In this document: positions 1-8,685 of the stretch, piece by piece | How positions within the stretch are numbered: the first letter of the stretch is position 1 | Layout: each line of letters opens with the position of its first letter | Assembly: GCA_016198275.1 (NCBI GenBank) | Contig: JACQIX010000023.1 | Location: 1 to 44,829 of the forward strand | DNA: 44,829 bases | Direction: 5' to 3' | Source: Candidatus Daviesbacteria bacterium | Lineage (GTDB): Bacteria > Patescibacteriota > Microgenomatia > Daviesbacterales > UBA10151 | Program-made: the position numbers and the translations under genes | Notes under the pieces: model-generated | Seen by the model: the letters and a program-made list of their open reading frames with translations, nothing else | Told to the model about the DNA's origin: nothing | Databases searched by the model: none

Positions 1-119
1 GGCAGAGATAGATCTTGATCTTTTGCCCAAAACCTTAAGAAGTCACACGTGTTTGTTCTGCCTTTGTCATATGCTTTGTTGTACTGGTATGACCAGGGAT
101 GAAAGAATTTGGGTTTCAT
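1..119 (-). CDS. Partial unidentified ORF, N-terminal 39 residues, runs off left edge
   Basis: An open frame begins at an ATG at 119 and runs leftward off the window. It encodes 39 residues rich in aromatic and charged residues (begins MKPKFFHPWSYQYNKAY). An in-frame TAA lies two codons upstream of the ATG. A near-perfect Shine-Dalgarno sequence (AGGAGGTGAT) lies 9 nt upstream, so the start is well supported, and it is one of the strongest ribosome sites in the window. I do not recognise the family. The window's other end is an insertion sequence, so this could also be an IS gene, but the sequence does not prove it. Confidence 0.55.
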   Translation of the reverse strand, partial: MKPKFFHPWSYQYNKAYDKGRTNTCDFLRFWAKDQDLSL

Positions 120-128
120 CGGTTCTTA

Positions 129-138
129 ATCACCTCCT
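129..138 (-). promoter_or_regulatory. Strong Shine-Dalgarno site of the left-edge ORF
   Basis: On the minus strand AGGAGGTGAT matches the anti-Shine-Dalgarno sequence almost perfectly and ends 9 nt before the ATG at 119. It stands out because most genes in this window show weak or no ribosome sites. Confidence 0.6.
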
Positions 139-163
139 CTGGCGTATTATTCTACCTTAGAAG

Positions 164-199
164 TGTTACCGATGTATCTCAGCCTACTCAGATGCTTAC
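164..199. other. Possible insertion-sequence terminus
   Basis: The segment beginning TGTTACCGATGTATCTCAG resembles the terminal or subterminal repeats of some IS481-type elements as I remember them. It lies between the left-edge ORF and the 3' end of the neighbouring Cys-rich gene, whose last codons run into it. If this is an IS end, that gene may have had its original 3' end replaced. This rests on resemblance only; no matching inverted repeat is visible because the element would extend outside the window. Confidence 0.25.
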
Positions 200-1444
200 A
201 GGAACTGTCGGTTGTGTTGATTTTTCTGCTCTGGCTTGCCATTGTCCTCCTCCAAGTTCTCCCCCCGGTTGATTCCCTCCACTTCCTGAACCTCTTTGAC
301 ACGTCCCTTTGTTATACCCACACTTTGCATTATTCGGTTGGTTAAAGTCACAACTCTCTCCATTTCCACATTGAGCATTTGATGTACAACAATCATCTAT
401 CGATGCTGCAGTTTGTAGTGGTACACAACTATTCCAAAAGTAATTGTTATACCCTTGTGTTGTTCCACTACACCGACTGTCATACTCATACTGTTTGACT
501 CCATTCTCATCTTTTACCTCCTGCATTGTTCCTGATGAAAATCCTGTACATGTTTTTATTACTTTTCCTTCTGCATTTCGTTGTTCCCCTTCTCCTTTTG
601 CATTCACTCCCGCACACCCTGGTTGTCCTGCTACTGCTGGGTTCAAGGTTGGACCGGTTGTTCCGCCACCTGAACTACCTCCTGATACACATCCAGCTTC
701 TCCTTCCTGACAGGTGTAGCAGACCTCATAACTCTTCCCTGTTACAGTATCTTTCTTCCCGGCACACGCAGGACAATAATAATTTTTATACCCTGTTGAG
801 GGATTCAGACTATCATCAAACGATCCATTACAGCTTCCTCCTCCGAATGCTGCCCGACTATTATCCCCACAACAATACCCTGTTCCTCCTGAATCAAGTG
901 ATGGTGACTGAAAAGTCTTTTGCGTACATTCACTAAAGTAATACGGATACCGGTCTGTTGCTGGATTTCCACAACTCGTATTTGATGAATCATAGCTTAT
1001 CTCTACACATTCAAGGATCAACTTATTATTCGAGTTATACCGCTTACCATCCGCATCTGCACAATGAGAAGGATCATCATAATACGCATGAGCCTGCGGG
1101 ATTATCTTGGTTGCAAAAGAAGACTCTGAGGGAACTTGCGCGGTATTCCAATTAGGAAAATTAATCTGAAGTTCAACAAGCGGTGAATTAACTGTTCCTA
1201 TTTTTCCATCCAAAGTATCAGACAGTGGTCCAACATCGGATTGTATAGCAGGATCATACACTCGAATTCTTCCTGACGCTTCCTCTGCTCGAGACCTGAT
1301 ATTATGCTGATATTTTAAAGCAGTCAGGGTTATTGGAATTGCCAGCAGTATAAAGATGGTGACAAGAAGGGAAATTCTCTGCCTTGGACTAAAAGAGGAA
1401 AATTTTTCCTGAAGGGTTTGAAGTAATAAATATATCCTTTTCAT
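188..1444 (-). CDS. Membrane-anchored, secreted cysteine-rich protein of unknown function
   Basis: A 418-residue protein with a basic N-terminus and one hydrophobic segment at about residues 23-43, so probably N-in with a large extracytoplasmic part. The outer part has about two dozen Cys, several as CC or CxxC pairs (YCCGDN, CPAC, CYTC, DDCC), and Gly/Ser-rich linkers (around residues 255-268 and 388-402). This suggests a disulfide-stabilised surface protein. No enzyme motif is visible. The 3' end runs into possible IS sequence, so the C-terminus may be altered. A TATGAT box and an AAAGGAAAG ribosome-like site precede the ATG, so it appears to be leadered. Confidence 0.7.
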   Translation of the reverse strand: MKRIYLLLQTLQEKFSSFSPRQRISLLVTIFILLAIPITLTALKYQHNIRSRAEEASGRIRVYDPAIQSDVGPLSDTLDGKIGTVNSPLVELQINFPNWNTAQVPSESSFATKIIPQAHAYYDDPSHCADADGKRYNSNNKLILECVEISYDSSNTSCGNPATDRYPYYFSECTQKTFQSPSLDSGGTGYCCGDNSRAAFGGGSCNGSFDDSLNPSTGYKNYYCPACAGKKDTVTGKSYEVCYTCQEGEAGCVSGGSSGGGTTGPTLNPAVAGQPGCAGVNAKGEGEQRNAEGKVIKTCTGFSSGTMQEVKDENGVKQYEYDSRCSGTTQGYNNYFWNSCVPLQTAASIDDCCTSNAQCGNGESCDFNQPNNAKCGYNKGTCQRGSGSGGNQPGGELGGGQWQARAEKSTQPTVPVSI

Positions 1445-1527
1445 AAAGGGTTACTTTCCTTTAATCATACTCCATTTTTGACTTGCTTTGCCATGGACTG
1501 ATTGGGTACATGGTTTTGCCCGCAGTG

Positions 1528-1533
1528 TATAAT
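1528..1533 (+). promoter_or_regulatory. -10 box (TATAAT) of the PEGA/SH3b gene, 8 nt before ATG
   Basis: A perfect TATAAT ends 8 nt before the ATG at 1542. No good -35 is seen. The predicted transcript would start at about the start codon. Confidence 0.55.
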
Positions 1534-1541
1534 AAATTCTT

Positions 1542-2345
1542 ATGAAAAAAGTTCTAGTTTGGATTTTGGTCTTTATTAGTATAGTTGCTATCCTGCTTCG
1601 TTTTAGCCCAAAATTGGGGGAGGTTTTCTTAGGCTTTAAACCAACCAGTGGAATTTCTATTTTATCAGAACCCAGCGGGGCCATGGTTTTTTTAGACAAT
1701 AAAGAGGTTGGTAAAACTCCATATGAGGATAAAAACTTATTAGTTAAAGACTATACTGTCAGGTTGGAAAAAGATCAGGCGTCCTGGCAGGGAAAAATTA
1801 AACTTATTAGCGGCACAGCGGTTATTGTAGAGAGGGATCTGGCTACGGATTCGGCATCATCCGCAGGTGAGATATTAACCTTGGAGAAGGGTCAAGGTAT
1901 CACTGTTATTTCAAATCCGGCAGATTCGGATGTGGAAATTGATGCTAGATCATACGGTAAAACCCCCCAAACTTTCAATATTCCTTCTGGTGATCATACT
2001 ATTGTAGTTACTCACCCGAATTATCTGAGCAGAAGCATTAAAGCTGTTTTACCTGATAATTTTAATTTAACAATCATAGTTGATTTAGCCTTGTCAGAGG
2101 TTGATCTGTCAATTATTTCCACACCTGTCATTACCCAAACTCCTCAAGCGATAGTTAAAAATACCCCCACAGGATTTTTAAGAGTTAGGGATAAGCCATC
2201 TTTATTAGGCAAGGAAGTTGCTCAAGTAAAACCTGCTGATCAGTTAGTTCTTTTGGAAGAAGCAGGTGATTGGTATAGGGTTAGATTACCCAATGGGGTA
2301 GAAGGTTATGTTTCTTCTAGTTATGTAGAGAAAAAAACCGATTAA
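1542..2345 (+). CDS. Membrane-anchored protein with two PEGA repeats and a bacterial SH3 domain
   Basis: 267 residues. An uncleaved signal anchor (about residues 4-20) is followed by two PEGA-type repeats at about 37-97 and 118-182, recognisable by ILSEPSGAMVFLD..VGKTP and VISNPADSDVEID..YGKTPQ. A Pro/Thr linker leads to an SH3b domain at about 207-263 (LRVRDKPSLLGKEV...GDWYRVRLPNG..GYVSSSYV). PEGA modules are usual in surface proteins and SH3b domains often bind peptidoglycan, so a cell-wall-bound surface protein is likely. The TAA stop shares a TTAA with the stop of the convergent UbiA-type gene. A TATAAT box 8 nt before the ATG supports this start and a leaderless mRNA. Confidence 0.85.
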   Translation: MKKVLVWILVFISIVAILLRFSPKLGEVFLGFKPTSGISILSEPSGAMVFLDNKEVGKTPYEDKNLLVKDYTVRLEKDQASWQGKIKLISGTAVIVERDLATDSASSAGEILTLEKGQGITVISNPADSDVEIDARSYGKTPQTFNIPSGDHTIVVTHPNYLSRSIKAVLPDNFNLTIIVDLALSEVDLSIISTPVITQTPQAIVKNTPTGFLRVRDKPSLLGKEVAQVKPADQLVLLEEAGDWYRVRLPNGVEGYVSSSYVEKKTD

Positions 2346-3274
2346 ACCCCCAAATAATAGATTATTCCTACCACCATTAGAAGCCAGACTAAGATGGTTA
2401 TAAGTAGCGGTCTGTCAGTTAAAATGACTCTTTCCGGAGATTCGCCTTCTTTTTTCTCGTAAATAATGTAAAGGTATCTCATGACTGCATAAATTACCAG
2501 CGGTACAGTAGCCATTAAATATTTTGCCTCAGAAAAGGGGAGCTCAAACCCGCCAAAAAAGGAAGAAACCGCAGGCCTTGCTTGAATCGGTGGTTGTAAA
2601 AAAGCAAAAAAGGCATACGTTAACCAAGTAGAATTGGCAAACATAGTAGTTAAAGAATCCAATAAACTCTCAGGATAATGCAATAAGGTTTCCCGATGAC
2701 GAAAGGCTTGAGACTCCAGCAAAGTTCGCTCAGACCGTCTTTTTCCAATTGCCAAAAAAAGAGCAAATGAGGTTACAGATAAAAGAAACCAGACATTCAA
2801 ATGAGCGTCAATTGCCCAAATGCCTGCATAAACTCTTAAAACAAATCCGGCCGCGATTACCAAAACATCAATTAATATGACCGCTTTTAAGTAAGCGGAA
2901 TAAAAAAGTTGCAATATTAGATAGGTCACAGCGGCAAAGAAAAAAGGGGGAGACAGTTTATACGCCATAGGTAGAAATATGGCAATTGCCAAAAGTGCCA
3001 ATGCAATAGCTACTTCTTTAGGGATCAAACCGGAAGCAATCGACCGCTTTTTTTTAAACGGGTGGAGTTTATCGCGACTAATATCAAAAACATCATTTAG
3101 CAAATAAGTGGCTGCTGAGAATATGCAAAATAATAGAAAAGCTGCAAAGGTTTTAGTTTGACTTAAGGGTTCTAAAGCTGTGCCGGAGAAGATTAAACCG
3201 GCAAAGATTGCGAAATTTTTTATCCATTGTCTGGGTCGAGACGCTTTAAGTAACGCCCAAAAAAATTTAACCAT
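2342..3274 (-). CDS. UbiA-family prenyltransferase, probable decaprenyl-phosphate phosphoribosyltransferase
   Basis: 310 residues with about eight to nine transmembrane segments. The UbiA active-site motif NDVFDISRDKLHPFKKKR (about residues 60-77) has the Asp-rich Mg/diphosphate site, followed by SIASG. The HP-K-R form after the Asp motif resembles decaprenyl-phosphate phosphoribosyltransferase, which joins PRPP to a polyprenyl phosphate at the start of arabinose-donor synthesis, rather than quinone UbiA. A second region, around residues 175-185 (IGKRRSE), fits the family. It overlaps the upstream WecA/MraY-type gene by 55 nt and is last in the operon. This supports a polyprenyl-phosphate sugar role. 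The exact substrate is inferred. Confidence 0.75.
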   Translation of the reverse strand: MVKFFWALLKASRPRQWIKNFAIFAGLIFSGTALEPLSQTKTFAAFLLFCIFSAATYLLNDVFDISRDKLHPFKKKRSIASGLIPKEVAIALALLAIAIFLPMAYKLSPPFFFAAVTYLILQLFYSAYLKAVILIDVLVIAAGFVLRVYAGIWAIDAHLNVWFLLSVTSFALFLAIGKRRSERTLLESQAFRHRETLLHYPESLLDSLTTMFANSTWLTYAFFAFLQPPIQARPAVSSFFGGFELPFSEAKYLMATVPLVIYAVMRYLYIIYEKKEGESPERVILTDRPLLITILVWLLMVVGIIYYLGV

Positions 3275-4278
3275 ACAATGCCGCCTAAAATAGCTGCTCC
3301 TACCAGTATTAGTGTAAAGATTTTGCCGCTGGAGGATAAGCTCAGGGCTGCTGCCCCCAATGTAACAGATCCCAAAATGTAAAACAAGGAGATTTGCTGA
3401 TGTGATAACCCAATAGTTAGTAACTGATGATGCAAGTGTCCGCTATCTCCCCAGACAGGTGATTTACCCTCGAAAACTCTCCTTAAAAAAGTGTAGCCAA
3501 AATCAGTAGCAGGAATCAGCAAGACTAAGATAGCGGTAGCCAGTTTTGCTCCGGAGAGGATTGCCAAAACAGCGATCATGAATCCTAAAATGGTGGAGCC
3601 GGAAAATCCCGGAAAAATTCTGGCCGGGTACCAATTGAATATTAACAAACCAAAAGAAGATCCGGCTGTAATAAATGCCACTCTGGCCAAATTTATTTGA
3701 GTTAAGTCTGAGGTGGAATTTAGCTTCAAAGAAAGCAAACCTAAAACAAGGGCAGCCACAGTAGTAATTCCCGGCATTTGACCGTCTACTCCTTTTGACC
3801 AATTAACCATATTCATTACCCAAACTATCCAAATTACAGCCAGGAGTTGAGCCAATAAAATAATTTGCAGATTTTGGTCAAGGTGGATGATTCCGCCTAA
3901 AGGGTTAGTGATAAATTTAATATTGATCCCGCTTAAAACAGCAACCAAAGCTGCAATAAACTGGCTAATCAGACGAAAATAAGGAGACAGATTTTGATAT
4001 TTATCATCCAAAAGACCTACCACCAGCAAGATTAGTAGCCCAATTAAAATGCCAAGGGTTGGACTATCAAAAGGAGTAAAGATTAGCAAAGTTAAGATGA
4101 TGCCTGCAAAGATGGCCAGACCTCCTGCTCTGGGCACGGTCCTTTTTTGGGTATGAGCTGGATGCGCTCTTTTCTTAGGGTTATCCAATAAATTAAATTT
4201 TTTGGCAAAAATAATAGTCAGAGGAATTGAGATAGTGGTTATCAAAAATGAGGTGACGGTTGGTATCAAAAACAGCAT
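3220..4278 (-). CDS. Undecaprenyl-phosphate sugar-1-phosphate transferase (WecA/MraY family)
   Basis: 352 residues with about ten membrane segments. Family hallmarks are present: an Asp pair in VGLLDDKYQNL (about residues 86-96), NMVNWSKGVDGQMPG (about 155-169, the N..N...DG.DG site), and the HLHHQLL histidine motif (about 281-287) after WGDSG. The family moves a sugar-1-phosphate from a UDP sugar to undecaprenyl phosphate at the inner membrane face. The GDSGHLHH form and the polysaccharide context favour a WecA/TagO-type hexosamine transferase over peptidoglycan MraY, though MraY cannot be excluded. It lies 11 nt after a small membrane gene and overlaps the UbiA-type gene. Confidence 0.8.
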   Translation of the reverse strand: MLFLIPTVTSFLITTISIPLTIIFAKKFNLLDNPKKRAHPAHTQKRTVPRAGGLAIFAGIILTLLIFTPFDSPTLGILIGLLILLVVGLLDDKYQNLSPYFRLISQFIAALVAVLSGINIKFITNPLGGIIHLDQNLQIILLAQLLAVIWIVWVMNMVNWSKGVDGQMPGITTVAALVLGLLSLKLNSTSDLTQINLARVAFITAGSSFGLLIFNWYPARIFPGFSGSTILGFMIAVLAILSGAKLATAILVLLIPATDFGYTFLRRVFEGKSPVWGDSGHLHHQLLTIGLSHQQISLFYILGSVTLGAAALSLSSSGKIFTLILVGAAILGGIVWLNFFGRYLKRLDPDNG

Positions 4279-4289
4279 ATTAGATTTTC

Positions 4290-4616
4290 CTAAATAAATA
4301 TCAAAACAATTTTTATTAATGTTGTAGTTAATATTATACTAACTATTATTGAGGCTAAAGACAGTGCCTTTTTAAAAAATGATTGCTTCTCATGCAGTTG
4401 CCAGGAAATGGTTAGATTTAAAAGCGCAGTTAAGGCAATGCTGGCAGGCAAGATTAACAATTGCTGCTTTGTAGCCAGTTGTTTCTCTCCCCAAGGCAGA
4501 GAATAAAAAAGAGGTAAATTAGGTGGTAAAAATTTTTGCAAAAAAAAGATAGTTGCGCTTATTAATGCTGCTATTGTTAACGAGGTAAAATCACTCAAAA
4601 AATATTTTTTAAACAT
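4290..4616 (-). CDS. Small integral membrane protein of unknown function
   Basis: 108 residues with three predicted membrane helices (about 12-28, 54-72, 83-106). The short loop between the first two is PNLPLFYSLPWGEKQLATK. No catalytic motif is seen. It sits 3 nt after the GT2 gene and 11 nt before the WecA/MraY-type gene, so it is surely part of the polysaccharide operon and may assist one of its membrane enzymes. I do not recognise a named family. Confidence 0.6.
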   Translation of the reverse strand: MFKKYFLSDFTSLTIAALISATIFFLQKFLPPNLPLFYSLPWGEKQLATKQQLLILPASIALTALLNLTISWQLHEKQSFFKKALSLASIIVSIILTTTLIKIVLIFI

Positions 4617-4619
4617 ATT

Positions 4620-6392
4620 TTAGGCTTTCTTGGGCAATCTTGTCTTATTTGTTACCCGAAATTCCAATCTTCTGCCAAACATTAAAGAAGTTTGAGCGTC
4701 AATTGCCGGCAAAGAAGAAATGGTAATTAAGATAAGCGGTACCAGCAGCCATTGAATATATGACCAGGCTATTTTAAAAAATGACCAACTAGCCGGTCTT
4801 TTGGGGACAAGTTTCTCATGGACAAAAATGGTGGCGAAAAGCCCGAAAAAGGCAGTGGTTAATATCCAGGAAGAAACGATCGGTAAGTTTACCGACAGAA
4901 CCGAAAGTCTAAATTGAGGGTTAACCAGGGGAATAAGTAATGAGCCGAAGGTTACAAAAATAGCCAAAAAACCCCATTTTAAATCACCCCAGATTTTAAA
5001 AAGCACTCTATCGGTCTTATCCCAAAAATCCATTTCTTTAGTAAAATATTGTTTAACAATAAAGGGGATATGTTCTACCCCATAAGCCCATCTTTTGATT
5101 TGGAAATATTGATTTTGGAAAGTTTTAAATAGGGTGATGTCTTGAACAGCATCTCCGGAGATGGGCAGGAAATGAGGGATTACCCTATAATCCCCATTAA
5201 AGTGGAAGTAAGCTTTCCAATAAAATCCCGAGTCGTCGTTAACCTTATCCGGTATCCAAAGGCCAATATCAATTAAAGCTTTAAGTGAAATTGACATAGA
5301 GGAATAGTTCATGTATTTATCAGAACCGACCATTTCTGATAATTGCCAAAAACTGGTGCCGGTTGCCATCAGCCTCATCGGAGTTGGGGTCTGCCAATAA
5401 TTATTATGGTATAAAAATACTCCGGTGAAAGTTCTTTTATCACGCTCATTTTGGGGCAGGGATAAGTATTTATGCAAAGCTCCTGCTAAAAACTCACGAT
5501 GTATGACAAAATCAGCATCCAGAGTGGTAACAAAAACATCCTCAGCTGCTATTTTACGCTTTGTTAGTTGTGGTAATAGGTGTTTAACCATCCAATTTTT
5601 GTTAGATCCTTGGCCGGCAACTTCTCCTGCTAACCCGTAAGGATGAATGGTGGTAAAAACAGTAATCTTTTTGCCAATCTTTTCAAGATATTTTTTCGTT
5701 TCTTGAATTTTTTGCTCTGCATCTCTTTCTTCAAATCCAACAGCTAACAAGATTTTTTCTTTGGGATAATTAGAGTTCAATATTGCATCAAAGGTAGGAG
5801 TCAAAATATACAAAGCCTCTTTATAAGTAGGAATGAGTATTAAATGGTAATACCTCCCCCAATCTCTGGGAAAATCTTTTTGCAGATTCCCAAGCCAATT
5901 TTGCTTGCTTGCTTGAACCATTTTTCGCTGGCCAATCAGTATTAATATTCCAATCCGCAAAGCTGTAAGCAGCCAGTAAACATCGGCAATTAAAATAAGA
6001 TATGCTACAGCATAAGGTAGCGTAAAAGATAGCCAGATAGGAGAAGTCAGGGCAATCCAGGTTAGGGCCCCTGGCAGAATTTCCAAAAATCTTTCAAAAA
6101 ATCCAGCATGTTTTGCCACAAATTCCCGCTCCATTCTTTTAGATAAAATGAAATGTTGAGATAAGAGATGATGTAGTATTAAGCCCAGTCCCGCTCCAAT
6201 TAAGAAAAACGAAAGCAGAATATTTACTCCACCACGCAGAATTGATTGACCCCAAAAGCCAATTAGCAATCCTAAGATGGCTAAAATTATGCCTAAAAAA
6301 GAGTAGCGGACTTTTTTAAATAAACGGTGCAATATTTCCGATAAATAAAAAAAAGACAAAAATCCAATAAAGAGAAACAACAAAATACGCAT
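4620..6392 (-). CDS. Multi-pass membrane glycosyltransferase, family 2, processive type
   Basis: 590 residues. An N-terminal membrane region (several helices up to about residue 155) is followed by a cytoplasmic GT-A domain starting at LILIPTYKEAL (about 184), and then four or so C-terminal helices. The DAD metal-binding motif is at about 293-295 (TLDADFVIHREF), and a QIKRW motif (about 430), the Q..RW signature of processive GT2 enzymes such as cellulose and hyaluronan synthases, follows ISGDAVQD. It is first in an operon with the WecA/MraY- and UbiA-type enzymes, so it likely polymerises or exports an envelope glycan. The sugar cannot be read from the sequence. A TACACT box lies 11 nt before the ATG. 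Confidence 0.8.
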   Translation of the reverse strand: MRILLFLFIGFLSFFYLSEILHRLFKKVRYSFLGIILAILGLLIGFWGQSILRGGVNILLSFFLIGAGLGLILHHLLSQHFILSKRMEREFVAKHAGFFERFLEILPGALTWIALTSPIWLSFTLPYAVAYLILIADVYWLLTALRIGILILIGQRKMVQASKQNWLGNLQKDFPRDWGRYYHLILIPTYKEALYILTPTFDAILNSNYPKEKILLAVGFEERDAEQKIQETKKYLEKIGKKITVFTTIHPYGLAGEVAGQGSNKNWMVKHLLPQLTKRKIAAEDVFVTTLDADFVIHREFLAGALHKYLSLPQNERDKRTFTGVFLYHNNYWQTPTPMRLMATGTSFWQLSEMVGSDKYMNYSSMSISLKALIDIGLWIPDKVNDDSGFYWKAYFHFNGDYRVIPHFLPISGDAVQDITLFKTFQNQYFQIKRWAYGVEHIPFIVKQYFTKEMDFWDKTDRVLFKIWGDLKWGFLAIFVTFGSLLIPLVNPQFRLSVLSVNLPIVSSWILTTAFFGLFATIFVHEKLVPKRPASWSFFKIAWSYIQWLLVPLILITISSLPAIDAQTSLMFGRRLEFRVTNKTRLPKKA

Positions 6393-6434
6393 GGGCAGTA
6401 GTAAGTGTACTTTTTTTAGCCTCAGAAAGCAAAT

Positions 6435-7277
6435 CTAAGTTAGTTTCAAAAGAGTTTTAACATTTTCTGTAGTTTGATTTGCTACTTTTTCTAAAGTTAC
6501 GTGTTTTAACTCTGCTATCAGCTGGGCTATTTCTAAAACATTAGCAGGTTCATTTCTTTGACCTCTTTTGCTTTGAGGAGCTAAAAACGGGCAGTCTGTT
6601 TCTAAACAAATCCGCTCTAAAGGTAGTGCTTTGACAGCCTCTCTTAGGTATTCATTTTTAGGATAGGTAATATTGGCTGCAAAAGAAACTAAAAAATTGG
6701 TAGTAGGTAGTAAGTAGTTAGTAGTATGGGGTAGGCCGGAATAACAATGTAGGATTGCAGGGTGGTTACCAATTAGCTGCAAAACTTCATTCCAGGCCTC
6801 ACAATTTTGCGGATCTTGGGATCTGTCATCACGGCAATGTACAAGTAGAGGCAGATTTATTTTTTTGGCCAAGTTAATTTGAGCTTGAAATAATTTTTTT
6901 TGTAAATTCTTAATTTGAGTAATAGAAAGAGTAGGAGTAAATTTTGGATCAAATAGATAATCTAAGCCACATTCTCCAACAGCCACGACCTTTGTACGGT
7001 TGCTTTTATATATTTGTTCTAAATTGTCAATGTCTTTTTGCAGGGAGTACTTAACTGATTCATGGGGATGGATACCTATTGTGGAATAGGCTGTTAAACC
7101 AGAAATATTGGCCAGTTTATCTTGCACTTGTTGAAGGGCTTTTTTTGATAATTTAACATCAACACCAACATTGATGATGGTAGTAACTCCTGCATCAATA
7201 GATCGTTGAATAACTGCGTTTAGATCACTCTCGAATAAGTCCCAGTACAAGTGTGCGTGTGTGTCTATTAAATTCAT
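6435..7277 (-). CDS. tatD: TatD-family metal-dependent deoxyribonuclease
   Basis: 280 residues. The N-terminal metal site DTHAHL (about 5-10), the Glu of GECGLDY (about 103), HCRDD (about 148) and the late ETDCPFLAP motif (about 227-235) together identify TatD, a TIM-barrel hydrolase acting on DNA 3' ends and in repair. The ATG overlaps the stop of metG by 4 nt, so the two are coupled, a common bacterial pairing. Oddity: around residues 184-193 the peptide HTTNYLLPTTN is encoded by a TAC/CTA-type simple repeat (6699-6726), likely an in-frame repeat insertion. Confidence 0.92.
   Translation of the reverse strand: MNLIDTHAHLYWDLFESDLNAVIQRSIDAGVTTIINVGVDVKLSKKALQQVQDKLANISGLTAYSTIGIHPHESVKYSLQKDIDNLEQIYKSNRTKVVAVGECGLDYLFDPKFTPTLSITQIKNLQKKLFQAQINLAKKINLPLLVHCRDDRSQDPQNCEAWNEVLQLIGNHPAILHCYSGLPHTTNYLLPTTNFLVSFAANITYPKNEYLREAVKALPLERICLETDCPFLAPQSKRGQRNEPANVLEIAQLIAELKHVTLEKVANQTTENVKTLLKLT
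6699..6726. repeat. In-frame trinucleotide-like simple repeat inside tatD
   Basis: A 28-nt run made of GTA/GTTA-type units (GGTAGTAGGTAGTAAGTAGT and onward) encodes TTNYLLPTTN in tatD. Similar simple repeats occur in uvrD (24784-24811) and femAB (16521-16545), also in frame. Confidence 0.7.
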
Positions 7278-8683
7278 ATACGGGGAAATAGAGGCGGTTG
7301 GGATTTAATTTGTCCGGAAAATTGCTTTAATATTTTTTCAGCAGTTTGGGGTAAAAATGGCTGCAAATTAAAAGTAATATGCTGGATTTTTTTAACTAAA
7401 TCCTCTAGAACTTGAGTCAATTTCTCCCCTGTCAATTCCCATGGTTTTTCCTCATTGATTTTTTTATCAGCTACTGTGATTTCTTCCCAAATATGATTTA
7501 ATGCTTCGTTAAATTTATAGTCTTCAAGAAACTTAGTCATCATAGGGTCAAATTCATTTACAGCATTAGATGTATTAATATTATTTTGTTCGCAAAGTTT
7601 GGCCACTCTGGCCACCAAATTTCCCAAACCATTTGCTAAATCTGCATTATAAGCAATCTTAAGTTTCTCTTCAGAAATATCGCTGTCACTGATAGTGGTC
7701 GTATAGCGCAGCAGATAGTATCTAACAGTATCGGTGCTGTATTTTGTAACCCAATCAGTAGGGCGGATAATATTCCCGATAGACTTGCTAATTTTTTGGC
7801 CGTTAAGACTTAAGAAACCGTTAACTAGAATTGTCTTTGGTAACTCAATCCCGGCCGATTTCAGCATTGCTGGCCAAAGTAGAGCATGCCATCTTAAATT
7901 ATCCTTACCTAGTATATGGATGTCTGCTGGCCAGAATTTTTTAAATTTCTTCGGGTCTTCTAAAAATCCAACTCCTGTTAAATAATTTGTTAAAGCATCA
8001 AACCAGACATATTCAAAATGGCCGGAATGATTGGGAACAGGGATACCCCATGTAAATGAGGTACGGGAAATAGGTATATCTTGGATACCAGTTTTAGCAA
8101 AAGCTAAGATTTCTTGACGGCGGTTTTGGGGAAAAACAAAATATGGGTTTTTTTCAATGTGATCAATTAAAAATATCTGATATTTGCTCCATTTAAAAAA
8201 GAAATTTTTTTCAGTAATAAGTTTAATCTCTAAGGTAGGGTGAAATGGGCATTTGCCGCCGATTAAATCCTGTTCAGTATAATAAGCTTCACAACCTGGG
8301 CAATAAAGGCCTCTAAAATCCCCTAAGTAAATATCACCACTTTTTTCGACTCTTTTCCAAATCTCTTGGGCTACTTTTTGATGATCTGAATCCGTAGTGC
8401 GGATGAATCTGTCATAAGAAATATTTAAAGCATCTTGTTGTTTCTGGTCGGATTTGGCGATTTTATCGACAAACTCTTTTGCTGAAACTCCGGCTTCTAT
8501 GGCTGCTTTTTCAACCTTTTGGCCGTATTCATCAGTACCTGTTAAAAAGAAAACATTTTCTTTGCCTAGCTTAGCTCTATTGTAACGAGCTAGAACATCG
8601 GCCAGAATTTTTTGAAAGGCATGACCAACATGAATTGTATCATTGGTATAATCGATGGCAGTAGTTATGTAAAATTTGTTCAT
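7274..8683 (-). CDS. metG: Methionyl-tRNA synthetase, short form
   Basis: 469 residues, class I synthetase. The HIGH motif appears as HVGH (about 18-21), the zinc-binding connective peptide as CPGC...CPFH (about 127-147) and the KMSKS loop as KISKS (about 295-299). The family joins Met to tRNA-Met. It ends soon after the helical anticodon-binding domain and lacks the C-terminal EMAP/Trbp111-like domain that dimerises longer forms, so it is likely monomeric. It lies 2 nt after a small membrane gene and overlaps tatD at its 3' end. Confidence 0.93.
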   Translation of the reverse strand: MNKFYITTAIDYTNDTIHVGHAFQKILADVLARYNRAKLGKENVFFLTGTDEYGQKVEKAAIEAGVSAKEFVDKIAKSDQKQQDALNISYDRFIRTTDSDHQKVAQEIWKRVEKSGDIYLGDFRGLYCPGCEAYYTEQDLIGGKCPFHPTLEIKLITEKNFFFKWSKYQIFLIDHIEKNPYFVFPQNRRQEILAFAKTGIQDIPISRTSFTWGIPVPNHSGHFEYVWFDALTNYLTGVGFLEDPKKFKKFWPADIHILGKDNLRWHALLWPAMLKSAGIELPKTILVNGFLSLNGQKISKSIGNIIRPTDWVTKYSTDTVRYYLLRYTTTISDSDISEEKLKIAYNADLANGLGNLVARVAKLCEQNNINTSNAVNEFDPMMTKFLEDYKFNEALNHIWEEITVADKKINEEKPWELTGEKLTQVLEDLVKKIQHITFNLQPFLPQTAEKILKQFSGQIKSQPPLFPRI

Positions 8684-8685
8684 AG

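Noticed and set aside
163-936. Plus-strand open frames opposite the Cys-rich surface gene.
   Set aside because: They are shadows of a repetitive Cys/Gly-rich coding region and have Leu/His/Pro-rich nonsense composition.
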